Part shown: one piece after another, positions 47,546 through 56,410 of the stretch
Layout: the number at the start of each line of letters is the position of its first letter
Position numbering within the stretch: position 1 is the first letter of the stretch
NCBI RefSeq assembly: GCF_023516215.1
Contig: NZ_CP097349.1
Coordinates: forward strand, 1,612,001-1,676,000
Origin: Cytobacillus pseudoceanisediminis
GTDB taxonomy: Bacteria; Bacillota; Bacilli; Bacillales; Cytobacillaceae
Direction: 5' to 3'
DNA: 64,000 bases
Program-made: the position numbers and the translations under genes
The notes under the pieces: generated by a model
Seen by the model: the letters and a program-made list of their open reading frames with translations, nothing else
Told to the model about the DNA's origin: nothing
Databases searched by the model: none

Positions 47546-48006
47546 ATGGCAAGCTGCACACATCAGGCAGAAGTGAACGTTCCAATAACGGCAATATGGA
47601 ATTTTGTCAGTAATATTGGAAACTGGGCTCCCTTAGTACCCGGTTATATTACACATGAGGTACTAAGTGAAAAAGAGTCTACCTGGAGCTTTAAAAGCGA
47701 TATGGGGATCATTAAGAAAAAATCGAATTGAAGGTGGATATAACAAGCTGGCAGGAACCAACCAAGGTAACCTTTCAATTAACAGGGCTTAATGAGAAAT
47801 TTACCGGCGATGGGTATTTTCTTGCTTCCAAAGGAAGGAATAATACTAACTTGATGACAGGCGCTCTTCAAATTACCGCTGAGGGTATGATGGCTAAAGT
47901 GGCCAATTCATTGCTTAATACATCTCTTCCGGAAATTACTGCTGAGCTTACAGAAGCTGTTGCTTTGAAGCTGGAACAGAATTATAAAGAGCATGCAGGC
48001 GTATAG
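47546..48006 (+). CDS. SRPBCC/CoxG-like protein (frameshifted)
   Basis: About 153 residues of the START/Bet v 1-like fold, which binds hydrophobic ligands. The first part VNVPITAIWNFVSNIGNWAPLVPGY is typical of the CoxG branch. The A6 run 47717-47722 needs one more A, giving GIIKKKIELKVDITSWQEP. ATG follows AAAAGGGGCGG. It is 86 bp behind the luciferase-like gene in the same direction and may share its transcript. Confidence 0.82.
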
Positions 48007-48021
48007 TTTTAAGTGCAATGC

Positions 48022-48050
48022 AAAGAACTCATTAACTTGAGTTCTTTTTT
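48022..48050. terminator. Terminator between SRPBCC gene and ykuK
   Basis: Stem AAAGAACTCA / TGAGTTCTTT and T6 on the + strand. Confidence 0.8.
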
Positions 48051-48052
48051 CC

Positions 48053-48577
48053 TTATTTCGTATATCGATTGGCATAGCTGGATGCAACGAATGCTTCCGG
48101 CTTAATTTTTGGCTCGAGACCGATCGATTCTATTCTCGATACCATTTCACTTACAAATTCCCTGGTCTTATTCCTTTTCCCAGAACCGATATCCATATGT
48201 CCTTCCATGGAGAAGGAACCGCCTTTATAAAGAAATGGAAGTACGATATCAAACATTTTATCTTTGCATTCCTCAGTAAATAAAGAGACGACTTCTTCCG
48301 TCAGCGAGGTTTCAAATGAGATTCTCTCATGCAGATGCACCATTTTCCTTGGAATGATGGTTTTCCTAATACATGCCCAGGCGCCCTTCCGTTCATTTTG
48401 AATAACTATTCCGGTTATGAACACTGTTCGATTGCAATGAACCTGTGAATCAGTCCCAATCATTAAACGGAAGTTCCCATCAGGATTTCGCCTCATAAAA
48501 AGTAAAATACGATCGAATACCTGCTCAAACGTCAAATTGCGCTCCTGGAGATTTTGAAATTTATATTCAGCACTCAC
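48053..48577 (-). CDS. ykuK: YkuK-like DUF458 RNase H-fold protein
   Basis: 174 residues. LMIGTDSQVHCNRTVFITGIVI shows the acidic first strand of an RNase H-like fold, and HMDIGSGKRNKTREF is characteristic of the YkuK/DUF458 family. Start is GTG 48577 behind GGTGAT. Function unknown; phenotype links to sporulation have been discussed for the family, but nothing here tests that. Confidence 0.8.
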   Translation of the reverse strand: MSAEYKFQNLQERNLTFEQVFDRILLFMRRNPDGNFRLMIGTDSQVHCNRTVFITGIVIQNERKGAWACIRKTIIPRKMVHLHERISFETSLTEEVVSLFTEECKDKMFDIVLPFLYKGGSFSMEGHMDIGSGKRNKTREFVSEMVSRIESIGLEPKIKPEAFVASSYANRYTK

Positions 48578-48783
48578 TTATTATCACCACATTAAGTAAT
48601 TTGTCTGGGAGTAACACTCTTCCACAACCTTTAACTTAAGATGTTAGACTTTTACTACCATTATATTGAGAGGCTCCGAACAAGTTGTTTATTTTTTGAA
48701 AAAATTATACTTAGCATTGTTTAAAGGCTGGATGAATGGGAATGCGCAGATTGATAAAAACTATGGGCAAAGGAGGATCACAT

Positions 48784-49226
48784 ATGAATAAAACATTAAT
48801 TTTTGTACTTAAATTTGTATCAAGCATGATTGCTTTTGCCATAGCACTTGATTTATTTTTCGATGCAGCATTTGCCGATATTGTTTCTTTCAGCCTGCTG
48901 GTAACGGTTATGTCATATATGCTTGGTGATCGGATTATTCTCCCCGCCTGGGAAACCGGAATGCCCTCATTGCTGACTTTTTCCTGGTTTATGCATCTGT
49001 ATGGGTTTTTGGGAGTGTATTGCTTAACAGTTACTTGCAAATAGCGTGGGGAAGTGTCATTGCAGCAGGAATTATCACTCTTTCCGAAGTCTTTGTGCAC
49101 CGCTATCTGCAGAAAGGGGCCGATGTCAGCCAGGAGGAAAATCGCAAAGAAGCGGCCTTGAATCCGCGTCTGGCGTATGGAATGGAAATGGCCGAAGAAA
49201 AAGAGCCAACAAGGGACTGGGATTGA
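48784..49226 (+). CDS. YndM-like DUF2512 membrane protein (frameshifted)
   Basis: About 147 residues with four predicted membrane helices and an acidic cytoplasmic tail (KEAALNPRLAYGMEMAEEKE). The T5 run 49006-49010 needs one more T to read HLYGFFGSVLLNSYLQIAWG, continuing the membrane region. ATG 48784 follows GGAGG; a longer reading from 48736 has no binding site. DUF2512 proteins are frequent in spore formers; function unknown. Confidence 0.8.
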
Positions 49227-49243
49227 CTGAATAATAAGCAACT

Positions 49244-49282
49244 AAACCCAATGCAGACTTATCCGTCGGTATTGGGTTTTTT
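49244..49282 (+). terminator. Terminator after yndM-like gene
   Basis: Stem AAACCCAAT / ATTGGGTTT with a long loop and T6. Confidence 0.75.
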
Positions 49283-49381
49283 AAAACAGAATAAGAATAC
49301 CTTGCTATTTTGCCATCAAACATCCAATATTAATAAGGGTGAAATTTCTTTAAAACTTCACCTGAGCCTCTAATAAAGAAA

Positions 49382-50793
49382 GTGAAGAAAGCAGGGAATT
49401 ATTTGCAGGATTTTTTAACACTGGGTATTTCAAAAAAACTAACAAATATATTGCTGAGCCATGGCATTGGAAAACCAACTCCTATTCAGGAGCAGGCAAT
49501 ACCCGCCGTGATGGAGGGCAGGGATATTATTGCACAGGCACAGACTGGAACTGGCAAAACATTTGCCTTTATTCTGCCGATTCTTGAGAAGCTTGACCCG
49601 GATGCTGTCCATATTCAAGCTCTCATTGTGACACCGACAAGAGAATTAGCTCTGCAGATTACAGATGAAGTTCAAAAACTGACTGCAGGCGATGATGATT
49701 TAGAGGTATTAGCCGTTTATGGGGGCCAAGATGTGGACAAGCAGCTTAATAAGCTTAAGAAAAAGGTTCAAATTGTCGTTGGTACGCCTGGCCGGCTTCT
49801 CGATCATATTAAGAGGAAAACAATTGATTTATCACAAGCAGATTTTTTAGTATTGGATGAAGCCGATCAAATGCTCCATATTGGCTTTTTGGATGAAGTG
49901 GAAGATATTATTAAAGAAACACCAGGCAAAAGGCAGACCATGTTATTTTCTGCAACGATTCCAGCAGAGATCAGGAATCTGGCAAGGAAACATATGAAAG
50001 AACCAGAGTATATGCAAATCGAAAAAACACAAGGGCCAGCACAATCAGTCAAGCAAATCGCCATACATACGATCGACCGTGCCAAGCAGGCCACACTCAT
50101 GCAATTAATTCAAACTCATAGACCTTATTTAGCCGTCATCTTTTGCCGGACCAAACGCAGGGTCAGCAAGCTTAATGACGTACTAAAATCAAATGGCTTC
50201 CAATGTGATGAGCTTCACGGAGATTTGTCTCAGTCCAAACGGGAACAAGTGATGAAACGATTCAGGGATGCCGAATTACAGCTATTAGTAGCAACTGATG
50301 TAGCAGCAAGGGGACTTGATGTGGAAGGTGTCACACATGTATTTAATTATGATATTCCACTGGATCCGGAAAGCTATGTTCACCGAATCGGAAGAACGGG
50401 AAGGGCTGGCATGAAGGGGATGGCAATCACTTTTTATTCATCCGCAGACAAACCGCTTCTTGAAGCAATTGAAAAAGGACTGAACATTACGATCTCCAAG
50501 CAGAACCTTGGCAATAGCCAGGAAAGGCAAAAGCCTTCCAGGTCATCAGAAAAAACTCTCAAGTGCAAAAAATCCCAGCTTCATCCGGAAGAAAGAAAAA
50601 TGATAATCGGGAAGATGCAGACAGAAAAAAGACTGAAGGCAAAACCTCCCCAGCAAAGGGCAGAAAAGGGCAAAGGAAAAACTCAAAACCATTGAATTCA
50701 GCTGGTCATGTAAACCGCAGTAAATCACCATCAAAAAAGAAGACTTCAGCGCCTAAATCTGTGAGTAATAGGTCAAAAAGACGCGGAAGGTAA
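49382..50793 (+). CDS. DEAD-box RNA helicase (frameshifted in basic tail)
   Basis: About 470 residues: Q motif PTPIQEQAIP, AQTGTGKT, PTRELA, VLDEADQML, FSATIP, ATDVAARGLDV and HRIGRTGRAG are all intact. The A6 run 50550-50555 needs one more A. The frame then passes into a Lys/Arg/Ser-rich tail ending SNRSKRRGR, typical of RNA-binding tails of Csh-type cold-shock helicases. GTG 49382 has a weak binding site, and TTG 49403 behind CAGGGA is an alternative. A hairpin GGTGAA...TTCACC (49338-49362) lies in the leader. Confidence 0.87.
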
Positions 50794-50815
50794 CCATAAT
50801 TAAAGGAGTAGCGAA

Positions 50816-51397
50816 ATGTTAAAAGAACGGATTGAAAACCATCTCAAGGAACCAGGAAACGAAATATACAAAGAAGAAAAAGAATTTGCTGAAAAGCATC
50901 AGCTATTATCAAATGCTGAATCTTTAATAGTCAAAAATCCTGAAACCCGCTTTGCAAATGCTTATATAGAGAGAGGAAACAAGGAAACAGAAGAAGTCCT
51001 CTCACAGGAGACACCCGAATTTCTAAACCAGCCTATTGATTATTTTGTGAAAAATATTAAAGAGTTTATGTACCTTGAGTCTGAATGGTTTGGGATTATT
51101 GGTGCAGACGCCATCTCTTTTGAATTCGATGATCTGTTCCGAACCTATGATGTCATGCTTGGACTTAAATTGCCTAAAAAGAAAGCAGAAACAATAAGGT
51201 CATATTTAAAAAGAACATTACAAGGTGATTCAGCAACATTTGACCTAATGTTTAACCAGCAAGATGGGTTATGGGAACTCAATTTTGCTTTGGATGACTT
51301 GGAGGGCTTTAAAGAAGACATGACCATAAACGATGCTTACATTCTAATTTACAGATATCTATTCTTACTGGCAGAAACGATTGAGGAAGTCAACTAA
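50816..51397 (+). CDS. Hypothetical protein, 193 aa
   Basis: A soluble, acidic, helix-rich protein beginning MLKERIENHLKEPGNEIYKE. No signal, membrane segment or catalytic motif is apparent. ATG follows AAAGGAG. It lies 22 bp behind the DEAD-box gene in the same direction and ends at a strong terminator, so it is probably the second gene of that operon. I do not recognise the family. Confidence 0.7.
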   Translation: MLKERIENHLKEPGNEIYKEEKEFAEKHQLLSNAESLIVKNPETRFANAYIERGNKETEEVLSQETPEFLNQPIDYFVKNIKEFMYLESEWFGIIGADAISFEFDDLFRTYDVMLGLKLPKKKAETIRSYLKRTLQGDSATFDLMFNQQDGLWELNFALDDLEGFKEDMTINDAYILIYRYLFLLAETIEEVN

Positions 51398-51426
51398 AAA
51401 AGCAGTTCAATCGAACTGCTTTTTTT
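51396..51426 (+). terminator. Terminator after the DEAD-box operon
   Basis: Stem AAAAAAGCAGTTC / GAACTGCTTTTTT overlapping the stop codon. Confidence 0.88.
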
Positions 51427-51509
51427 ATTTATTTTTTTTACCATCCCATGGATATTTCTATTTAAAAATCTGCATGATAAAGATTGTTATTAAAAAAGGA
51501 GGAATCGAA

Positions 51510-52164
51510 ATGGAAAATCAGCCTAACCAGATGCATCAATATGCATACAGGAAATATACCCCAGCAGCTCAACCATGGAGCACATGAAGTTCTTGATGTT
51601 CAAGAGGTTTTATCAGGTACAGTCGGCACCTTAAACACATACTCATTATTGCGGCAGCACGTACAAGATCAGGAACTGGCAGGTATAATGGACCGCCAAT
51701 ATCAATTTGTGCAAGAGGAATACAATACTACACTGGAATGCTTCCAGACAGGTAAAGATCCTTCTAAACCAACACAGAGCTATAAAATGAACCAGGATAA
51801 TGATTTTATTTATGGCTTAAAGCCTTCTCAGCCAAAAAAGCCAATCCAATCTGTCTCCGAAATGAATGAAGAAACAGTTTCCGGCTGCCTTCTGGGAGCA
51901 TTAAAATCGGCCGCTTCCATGAAAACAATGGCTGCACTCGAAACAACAAATCCAGTTGTCCGGAGAGTACTGGCTGATTCTGTCCCAAATTGCATTGAGA
52001 TGGCTTATGAACTTTCGATTTATCAAAACAAACATCATTATTACCAGGTACCTCAGTTTACACAGCAGGATATGCAGCAAATGTTAAATGCATATGCTCC
52101 TGCACAGGGGCAAATGCCAAATGCTGCTCAAGGGCAAATGCCAAATTCTAATATTCCTCATTAA
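51510..52164 (+). CDS. CotF-like spore coat protein (probable frameshift)
   Basis: About 217 residues. QQLNHGAHEVLDVQEVLSG, DRQYQFVQEEYNTTLECFQ, YGLKPSQPKKPIQS and TNPVVRRVLADSVPNCIEMAYE are hallmarks of CotF/YhcQ-type coat proteins. The tail has two QGQMPN repeats. ATG 51510 follows AAAAGGAGG but its frame stops after 25 codons. Removing one C from the run at 51559-51562 (or adding two bases) joins it to the main frame as YRKYTQQLNHGAHE. It is expected in the spore coat, made in the mother cell. Confidence 0.8.
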
Positions 52165-52168
52165 AAGA

Positions 52169-52200
52169 GAGCCCCTTGGTAATATGCCAAGGGGCTCTTG
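52169..52200. terminator. Terminator after coat protein gene
   Basis: Perfect 11-bp stem GAGCCCCTTGG / CCAAGGGGCTC. The T tract is weak on the + strand. Confidence 0.7.
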
Positions 52201-52219
52201 CATTCTTTTGCATATGTGG

Positions 52220-52504
52220 TTATTTAAAGGTCTCATTCGATAATGGAGAGCCAGCAGCTGTATGCTGATTCATCCAATCAAGAGACACTCTGGAAACCGC
52301 CTGCCAATCCGGAATCTTATCTTTATATTTCTCAACCCAGCTCATTGCGAATTGGGAATCAATGCCTTTTTCCTCACATTGACTTAAGAAATCCAGTACG
52401 GCTGATTGATTGAATTGATCCCAGCCTCTGCATATATTCTGCCAAATCTGCTCAATTGAAGCTTGGATGGGTGAATCGATATCTGTTTTGCCGTGTTGAT
52501 TCAT
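52220..52504 (-). CDS. Hypothetical protein, 94 aa
   Basis: Begins MNQHGKTDIDSPIQASIEQI; hydrophilic and Gln/Trp-containing (WQNICRGWDQFNQS), no signal peptide. ATG 52504 follows AAAGGAGAG; the longer reading to 52564 has no site. I do not recognise it. It is convergent with the coat protein gene. Confidence 0.6.
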   Translation of the reverse strand: MNQHGKTDIDSPIQASIEQIWQNICRGWDQFNQSAVLDFLSQCEEKGIDSQFAMSWVEKYKDKIPDWQAVSRVSLDWMNQHTAAGSPLSNETFK

Positions 52505-52659
52505 ACAAAACTCTCCTTTTAATTTAATATCAATTTCATGATGTCCTAAGGAATTAGAAGTCATGTGTAAGGCAAAATAATCCTATAAAATAAAAAAATT
52601 TTTAGGGAAACATAAAAATTATAGCCTGTTTATAGGATCTCATCTTAATTTTTTCTGCA

Positions 52660-52700
52660 AACCATGACATTTATCATGGTTTGGACATGACACTCATGTC
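52660..52700 (+). promoter_or_regulatory. Two tandem palindromes: probable DesR operators
   Basis: AACCATGA-N6-TCATGGTT (52660-52681) and GACATGA-N3-TCATGTC (52684-52700) are perfect inverted repeats sharing the core ATGA...TCAT, with centres about two helical turns apart. They sit 62-102 bp before the desaturase start, ending 23 bp before a -10-like TATCAT (52724-52729) that lacks a good -35. That is the arrangement expected for a promoter needing the DesR activator. Confidence 0.7.
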
Positions 52701-52761
52701 TACAAAACCTTCTGAAAACCCTTTATCATAAAGTTAACGTCATGAAGAAGGGAATTAAAAA

Positions 52762-53805
52762 ATGACTTCTAAACAAAAACAACTCAACTTAAAAAAACAA
52801 ATGGCACCCTATGAAAAATCCGATTTAACACGCAGCATCATGCAGCTGGTCAATACTCTGGGACCTTTTTTCCTGCTATGGTTCCTTGCTTATAAGAGCC
52901 TGAGCTTTTCTTACCTGCTGACGCTTGGCATATCTGTCATTGCAGCTGGCTTCCTGGTCAGGATCTTCATCATTTTCCATGATTGCTGCCACCATTCCTT
53001 TTTCAAAAATCGCAAAGCAAACAAAATTGTTGGCACATTCACAGGGATACTTACCATTTTCCCTTATCACCAATGGCAGCATGACCACAATGTTCACCAT
53101 GCAACAAGCGGTAATCTGGACAAGCGTGGTACAGGAGATATCTGGACACTGACAGTGAAAGAATACCAGGATGCGGCTTGGTCGACACGCGCAGCCTATC
53201 GCATCTACCGCAATCCGTTCGTCATGTTAGGTTTAGGCCCGATTTATGTATTTTTGTTAAAAAATCGATTTAACAGAAAAGGGGCAAGAAAGAATGAACG
53301 CATCAATACTTATCTTACAAACGCAGCCATCGCTGGTTTGTATGCGTTCATGTGCTGGGCCATCGGATGGGAAGCATTCCTGATGGTGCAGGGACCTATC
53401 TTTTTAATTTCCGGAGCAGCGGGGATTTGGCTTTTCTATGTACAGCATACATTTGAAGACTCCTATTTTGAAGAAGATGATAAGTGGGAGTATGTAAAAG
53501 CGGCAGTAGAAGGAAGCTCCTTTTACAAGCTTCCAAAAGTACTTCAGTGGCTAACCGGGAACATCGGGTTCCATCATATTCATCACTTAAGCCCGCGCGT
53601 GCCTAACTATAATCTCGAAAGCGCACATTATAATACAGCTGAGCTTCAGAATGTACCGACGATTACTTTTTCGACCAGTCTAAAGTCACTTCGATTCCGC
53701 TTATGGGATGAAGATGCCCAGGACTTCACTGGATATGGAGCAGCCAGGCAGTCTGCCCTCAGCAAAAAACAGAGCAGAGCGAAAACGGCATCTGTGAAGC
53801 CATAA
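52762..53805 (+). CDS. des: Membrane phospholipid fatty-acid desaturase
   Basis: 347 residues with paired membrane helices. The three histidine boxes of a di-iron desaturase are complete: HDCCHH (73-78), HDHNVHH (107-113) and GFHHIHH. It matches the Bacillus Des delta-5 acyl-lipid desaturase, which introduces double bases into membrane acyl chains after cold shock using ferredoxin or flavodoxin electrons. ATG follows AAGAAGGG. It is followed by its regulators desK and desR. Confidence 0.93.
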   Translation: MTSKQKQLNLKKQMAPYEKSDLTRSIMQLVNTLGPFFLLWFLAYKSLSFSYLLTLGISVIAAGFLVRIFIIFHDCCHHSFFKNRKANKIVGTFTGILTIFPYHQWQHDHNVHHATSGNLDKRGTGDIWTLTVKEYQDAAWSTRAAYRIYRNPFVMLGLGPIYVFLLKNRFNRKGARKNERINTYLTNAAIAGLYAFMCWAIGWEAFLMVQGPIFLISGAAGIWLFYVQHTFEDSYFEEDDKWEYVKAAVEGSSFYKLPKVLQWLTGNIGFHHIHHLSPRVPNYNLESAHYNTAELQNVPTITFSTSLKSLRFRLWDEDAQDFTGYGAARQSALSKKQSRAKTASVKP

Positions 53806-53828
53806 ACTAAGTCTATAATCTACTGAAG

Positions 53829-53865
53829 AACAGCTCCTTTGTGATATGATAACAAAGGAGCTGTT
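53829..53865 (+). terminator. Terminator or attenuator between des and desK
   Basis: Perfect 13-bp stem AACAGCTCCTTTG / CAAAGGAGCTGTT. The T tail is short (TTTCATT), so partial read-through into desK is plausible. Confidence 0.7.
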
Positions 53866-53900
53866 TCATTATTTTACGAATAAAAAAGAGGGTACCTCAC

Positions 53901-55037
53901 ATGTTTAAAAAGTATTTCACCACATTGAAAAGTTCAGGCATTTCTCCTTATATATGGAGTGTATTCAGCATTTTGCCGTTTTATTTCATCTTCAGGTCCA
54001 CCTCTAAAATCGCCATAGCCGTAGGCATTATCCTGACCATTTTATTTTTTATATCATTGCGTTTTGCCTTTATATCGCGGAAGTGGCCTGTCTATCTATG
54101 GACTGGCATCTTAATCAGCATATCGATTACGATGACCATTCTGTTTTCGTTTATTTATTTTGCTTTTTATATTGCTTATTACAATGGCCATATCAAAAAC
54201 AGGATTGCATTTTTAACGTTATATGTCATCCATCTTGTTGCAACCACCATCTCAATAAACATTAATTTTGTCACACAGAAGCCATTATTTCTCGAGCAGA
54301 TACCTTTTATCATTATCATCTGGATCAGTGTGATTTTGCTTCCTTTTAACATTCACAATAAGAAAAAGCAGGAAATGCTTGAAGAACAGCTCGAAGATGC
54401 CAACAAAAGGATTGCGGAGCTTGTCAAACAGGAAGAAAGGCAGCGGATTGCCCGAGATCTTCATGATACACTCGGACAAAAATTGTCTCTGATCGGGTTA
54501 AAAAGCGATCTGGCCCGTAAGCTTATCAGCAAGGATCCTGACCAGGCAAAGGAAGAACTTATAGACGTTCAGCAAACGGCCAGAACAGCATTAAACGAAG
54601 TAAGAAAAATGGTTTCCCAGATGAGAGGAATCAGGCTGAAGGAAGAAATTATACTTGTTAAGCAAATCTTAAAGGCAGCCTCAATCGAATTCATCGGGGA
54701 AGAAGATATCAAATTAAAGAACGTGTCGCTATTCCTTGAGAATATTCTAAGCATGTGCATGAAAGAAGCTGTGACAAATGTAGTAAAACACAGTAATGCT
54801 ACAGAATGCCGCATCAGCATTGAACAAACCTGGAATGAAGTTAGCATTACTGTCCAGGATAACGGGGTCGGCATGAATCCCGCAACAGATGTCGGCAAGG
54901 GGTCAGGACTGCTTGGATTAGGAGAGCGGCTCGACTTTGTCAATGGAAGTCTTGATATCGAATCTGAAAATGGAACAACGATTACAATGAAGGTGCCAAC
55001 AGTCGTAAAAGAAACAAATAAGGAGGAAAAGGCATGA
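53901..55037 (+). CDS. desK: Cold-sensing histidine kinase DesK
   Basis: 378 residues: five hydrophobic segments (about 15-150) forming the thermosensor, a linker coiled coil (EMLEEQLEDANKRIAEL), and a HisKA_3 domain with phospho-accepting H188 in ARDLHDTLGQKLSLIGL, the same number as in B. subtilis DesK. The ATPase domain has EAVTNVVKHS, DNGVGM and GSGLLGLGERL. It phosphorylates DesR when the membrane becomes ordered in the cold. Its stop overlaps desR by four bases. Confidence 0.92.
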   Translation: MFKKYFTTLKSSGISPYIWSVFSILPFYFIFRSTSKIAIAVGIILTILFFISLRFAFISRKWPVYLWTGILISISITMTILFSFIYFAFYIAYYNGHIKNRIAFLTLYVIHLVATTISININFVTQKPLFLEQIPFIIIIWISVILLPFNIHNKKKQEMLEEQLEDANKRIAELVKQEERQRIARDLHDTLGQKLSLIGLKSDLARKLISKDPDQAKEELIDVQQTARTALNEVRKMVSQMRGIRLKEEIILVKQILKAASIEFIGEEDIKLKNVSLFLENILSMCMKEAVTNVVKHSNATECRISIEQTWNEVSITVQDNGVGMNPATDVGKGSGLLGLGERLDFVNGSLDIESENGTTITMKVPTVVKETNKEEKA

Positions 55038-55633
55038 TTAAAATCGTCATAGCTGAAGACCAGCGGATGGTGCTTGGTGCTTTAGGATCCCTGTTAAATC
55101 TCGAAGACGATATGGAGGTCATTGGCAAAGCATCGAATGGCAAGGAAGCCATATCTCTTGTCCAAACGCTCAAACCGGATGTATGCATCATGGATATTGA
55201 AATGCCGGAAAAGAGCGGCTTGGAGGCGGCGGAAGAATTGAAGGGCATAGGCTGCAAAGTTATTATTCTGACAACCTTTGCAAGGTCAGGGTATTTTCAG
55301 CGTGCCCTTAAGGCCGGTGTAAGGGGGTACTTATTAAAAGACAGCCCAAGTGAAGAGCTCGCCAGCTCAATCAGAAACGTCGTAGAAGGAAAGCGCATCT
55401 ATGCACCTGAATTAATGGATGATGTATATGGAGAAGAAAACCCGCTGACCGACCGTGAAAAAGAGGTGCTTGAGCTGATTGCCGACGGCAAAAACACCAG
55501 AGAAATTGCCGACCAGCTCAGCATTAAAACAGGAACCGTCCGTAACTATATCTCTGCTATTCTAGACAAGCTCGAAGTTACGAACAGGATTGAAGCCATT
55601 ACCCAGTCCAAAGAGAAGGGCTGGTTTAAATAA
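55034..55633 (+). CDS. desR: Response regulator DesR
   Basis: 199 residues: receiver domain with acidic pair ED (8-9), phospho-acceptor D54 in CIMDIEMPEK and Lys in LLKDSPSEEL, then a LuxR/NarL helix-turn-helix (LTDREKEVLELIADGKNTREIADQL). Activates des in the cold. ATG follows AAGGAGG inside the end of desK. Two likely binding palindromes lie upstream of des. Confidence 0.92.
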   Translation: MIKIVIAEDQRMVLGALGSLLNLEDDMEVIGKASNGKEAISLVQTLKPDVCIMDIEMPEKSGLEAAEELKGIGCKVIILTTFARSGYFQRALKAGVRGYLLKDSPSEELASSIRNVVEGKRIYAPELMDDVYGEENPLTDREKEVLELIADGKNTREIADQLSIKTGTVRNYISAILDKLEVTNRIEAITQSKEKGWFK

Positions 55634-55648
55634 AAGTGTTTCTTGCAT

Positions 55649-55686
55649 AAAAGGGCAGCAGCCAATTGGCTTAGCTGTCCTTTTTC
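55649..55686. terminator. Bidirectional terminator after desR
   Basis: Stem AAAGGGCAGC / GCTGTCCTTT with a G-U pair and T5. Confidence 0.75.
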
Positions 55687-55982
55687 ATTTTCTTTAATTC
55701 TTCCATAACGACGAAGGCCAAATCATCATTTCCGAACATTGAGAGAACACCAAGCAATGTCTCATCAGGCACATCGCCCGCTTCTTCTTTTGGAACTGTC
55801 AGCTCCAGCGCTTCCTGCAGTGAATTATTTTTGCTTTGATCAGGATATGCCTTTAAATAGATTTCCTCGGGATCTAAATTGTGATTAATGCACCACTGGG
55901 CAAAAACGAGAATCATCATTTTTTCTTCGCCCTGATAGTTTTGAATAATTCTTTCTTCTAGCTCTTTGCTGTTCATCTTCAT
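55671..55982 (-). CDS. Hypothetical protein, 103 aa
   Basis: A soluble, acidic, helical protein beginning MKMNSKELEERIIQNYQGEE, with WCINHNLDPEEIYLKAYPDQ in the middle. AAGGAG precedes; ATG 55982 or ATG 55976 may be the start. I do not recognise the family. It is convergent with desR and shares its terminator region. Confidence 0.6.
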   Translation of the reverse strand: MKMNSKELEERIIQNYQGEEKMMILVFAQWCINHNLDPEEIYLKAYPDQSKNNSLQEALELTVPKEEAGDVPDETLLGVLSMFGNDDLAFVVMEELKKMKKDS

Positions 55983-56110
55983 AAATCTCCTTATGTATTT
56001 ATATATTGATTATAGATTTAAATCCATGATTTTTCATCTAAATTGCCATTTCTTTTGCAAATAGAATTTTCAGTAATTCGAATTAATTCTAAATTTATTG
56101 TTAATTCATA
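55983..56110. other. Intergenic region before the ilvK promoter
   Basis: AT-rich, without a gene. It contains AATTTTCAGTAATTC (56065-56079), which matches the CodY box AATTTTCWGAAAATT at 12 of 15 positions, 32-46 bp before the -35. CodY control of branched-chain amino acid genes is usual, so the site is worth noting but weak. Confidence 0.3.
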
Positions 56111-56139
56111 TTGACAATTAAATAGGAGAATATCATAAT
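56111..56139 (+). promoter_or_regulatory. Sigma-A promoter of the aminotransferase
   Basis: TTGACA (56111-56116), 17-bp spacer, CATAAT (56134-56139). The predicted transcript start near 56146 leaves a leader of about 265 nt. Confidence 0.65.
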
Positions 56140-56145
56140 ATTAGA

Positions 56146-56410
56146 AAAACTTATAAAAACTTTAACAGATAACTGCACTACTGCCTTGAAGTAGAAAAGA
56201 GCGAATGGCAACCTTTTCAAAAACAGCATATGAGTCTTAATATAATGACTATAAGCAGCTGTTGAACATCCATATTGGTTGTTGCCGGGAAGCAAGCCCT
56301 TTCGTCCACGCTCGGAGGATGACTGGGCGTTTTTATTTATCCTCTATTAAGAGCAGCAGGAAAAGCAGGCATGAGGTTTTTAAATCATCTACAGATAGGG
56401 AGTTTTGACA
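56146..56410 (+). promoter_or_regulatory. Long structured leader of the aminotransferase gene
   Basis: About 265 nt without a gene. A hairpin AACATCC / GGTTGTT (56264-56283) is followed by CGTCC...GGGCG and TTTTTATTT (56303-56337), a weak attenuator-like stem. The T-box signature (AGGGTGG-ACCGCG type) is absent. An 11-codon frame MSLNIMTISSC, holding Leu and two Ile codons, lies at 56230-56265 but has no ribosome binding site. Regulation by attenuation is possible but unproven. Confidence 0.35.

Noticed and set aside
56146..56410. T-box riboswitch
   Set aside because: No T-box consensus and no convincing specifier or antiterminator structure.
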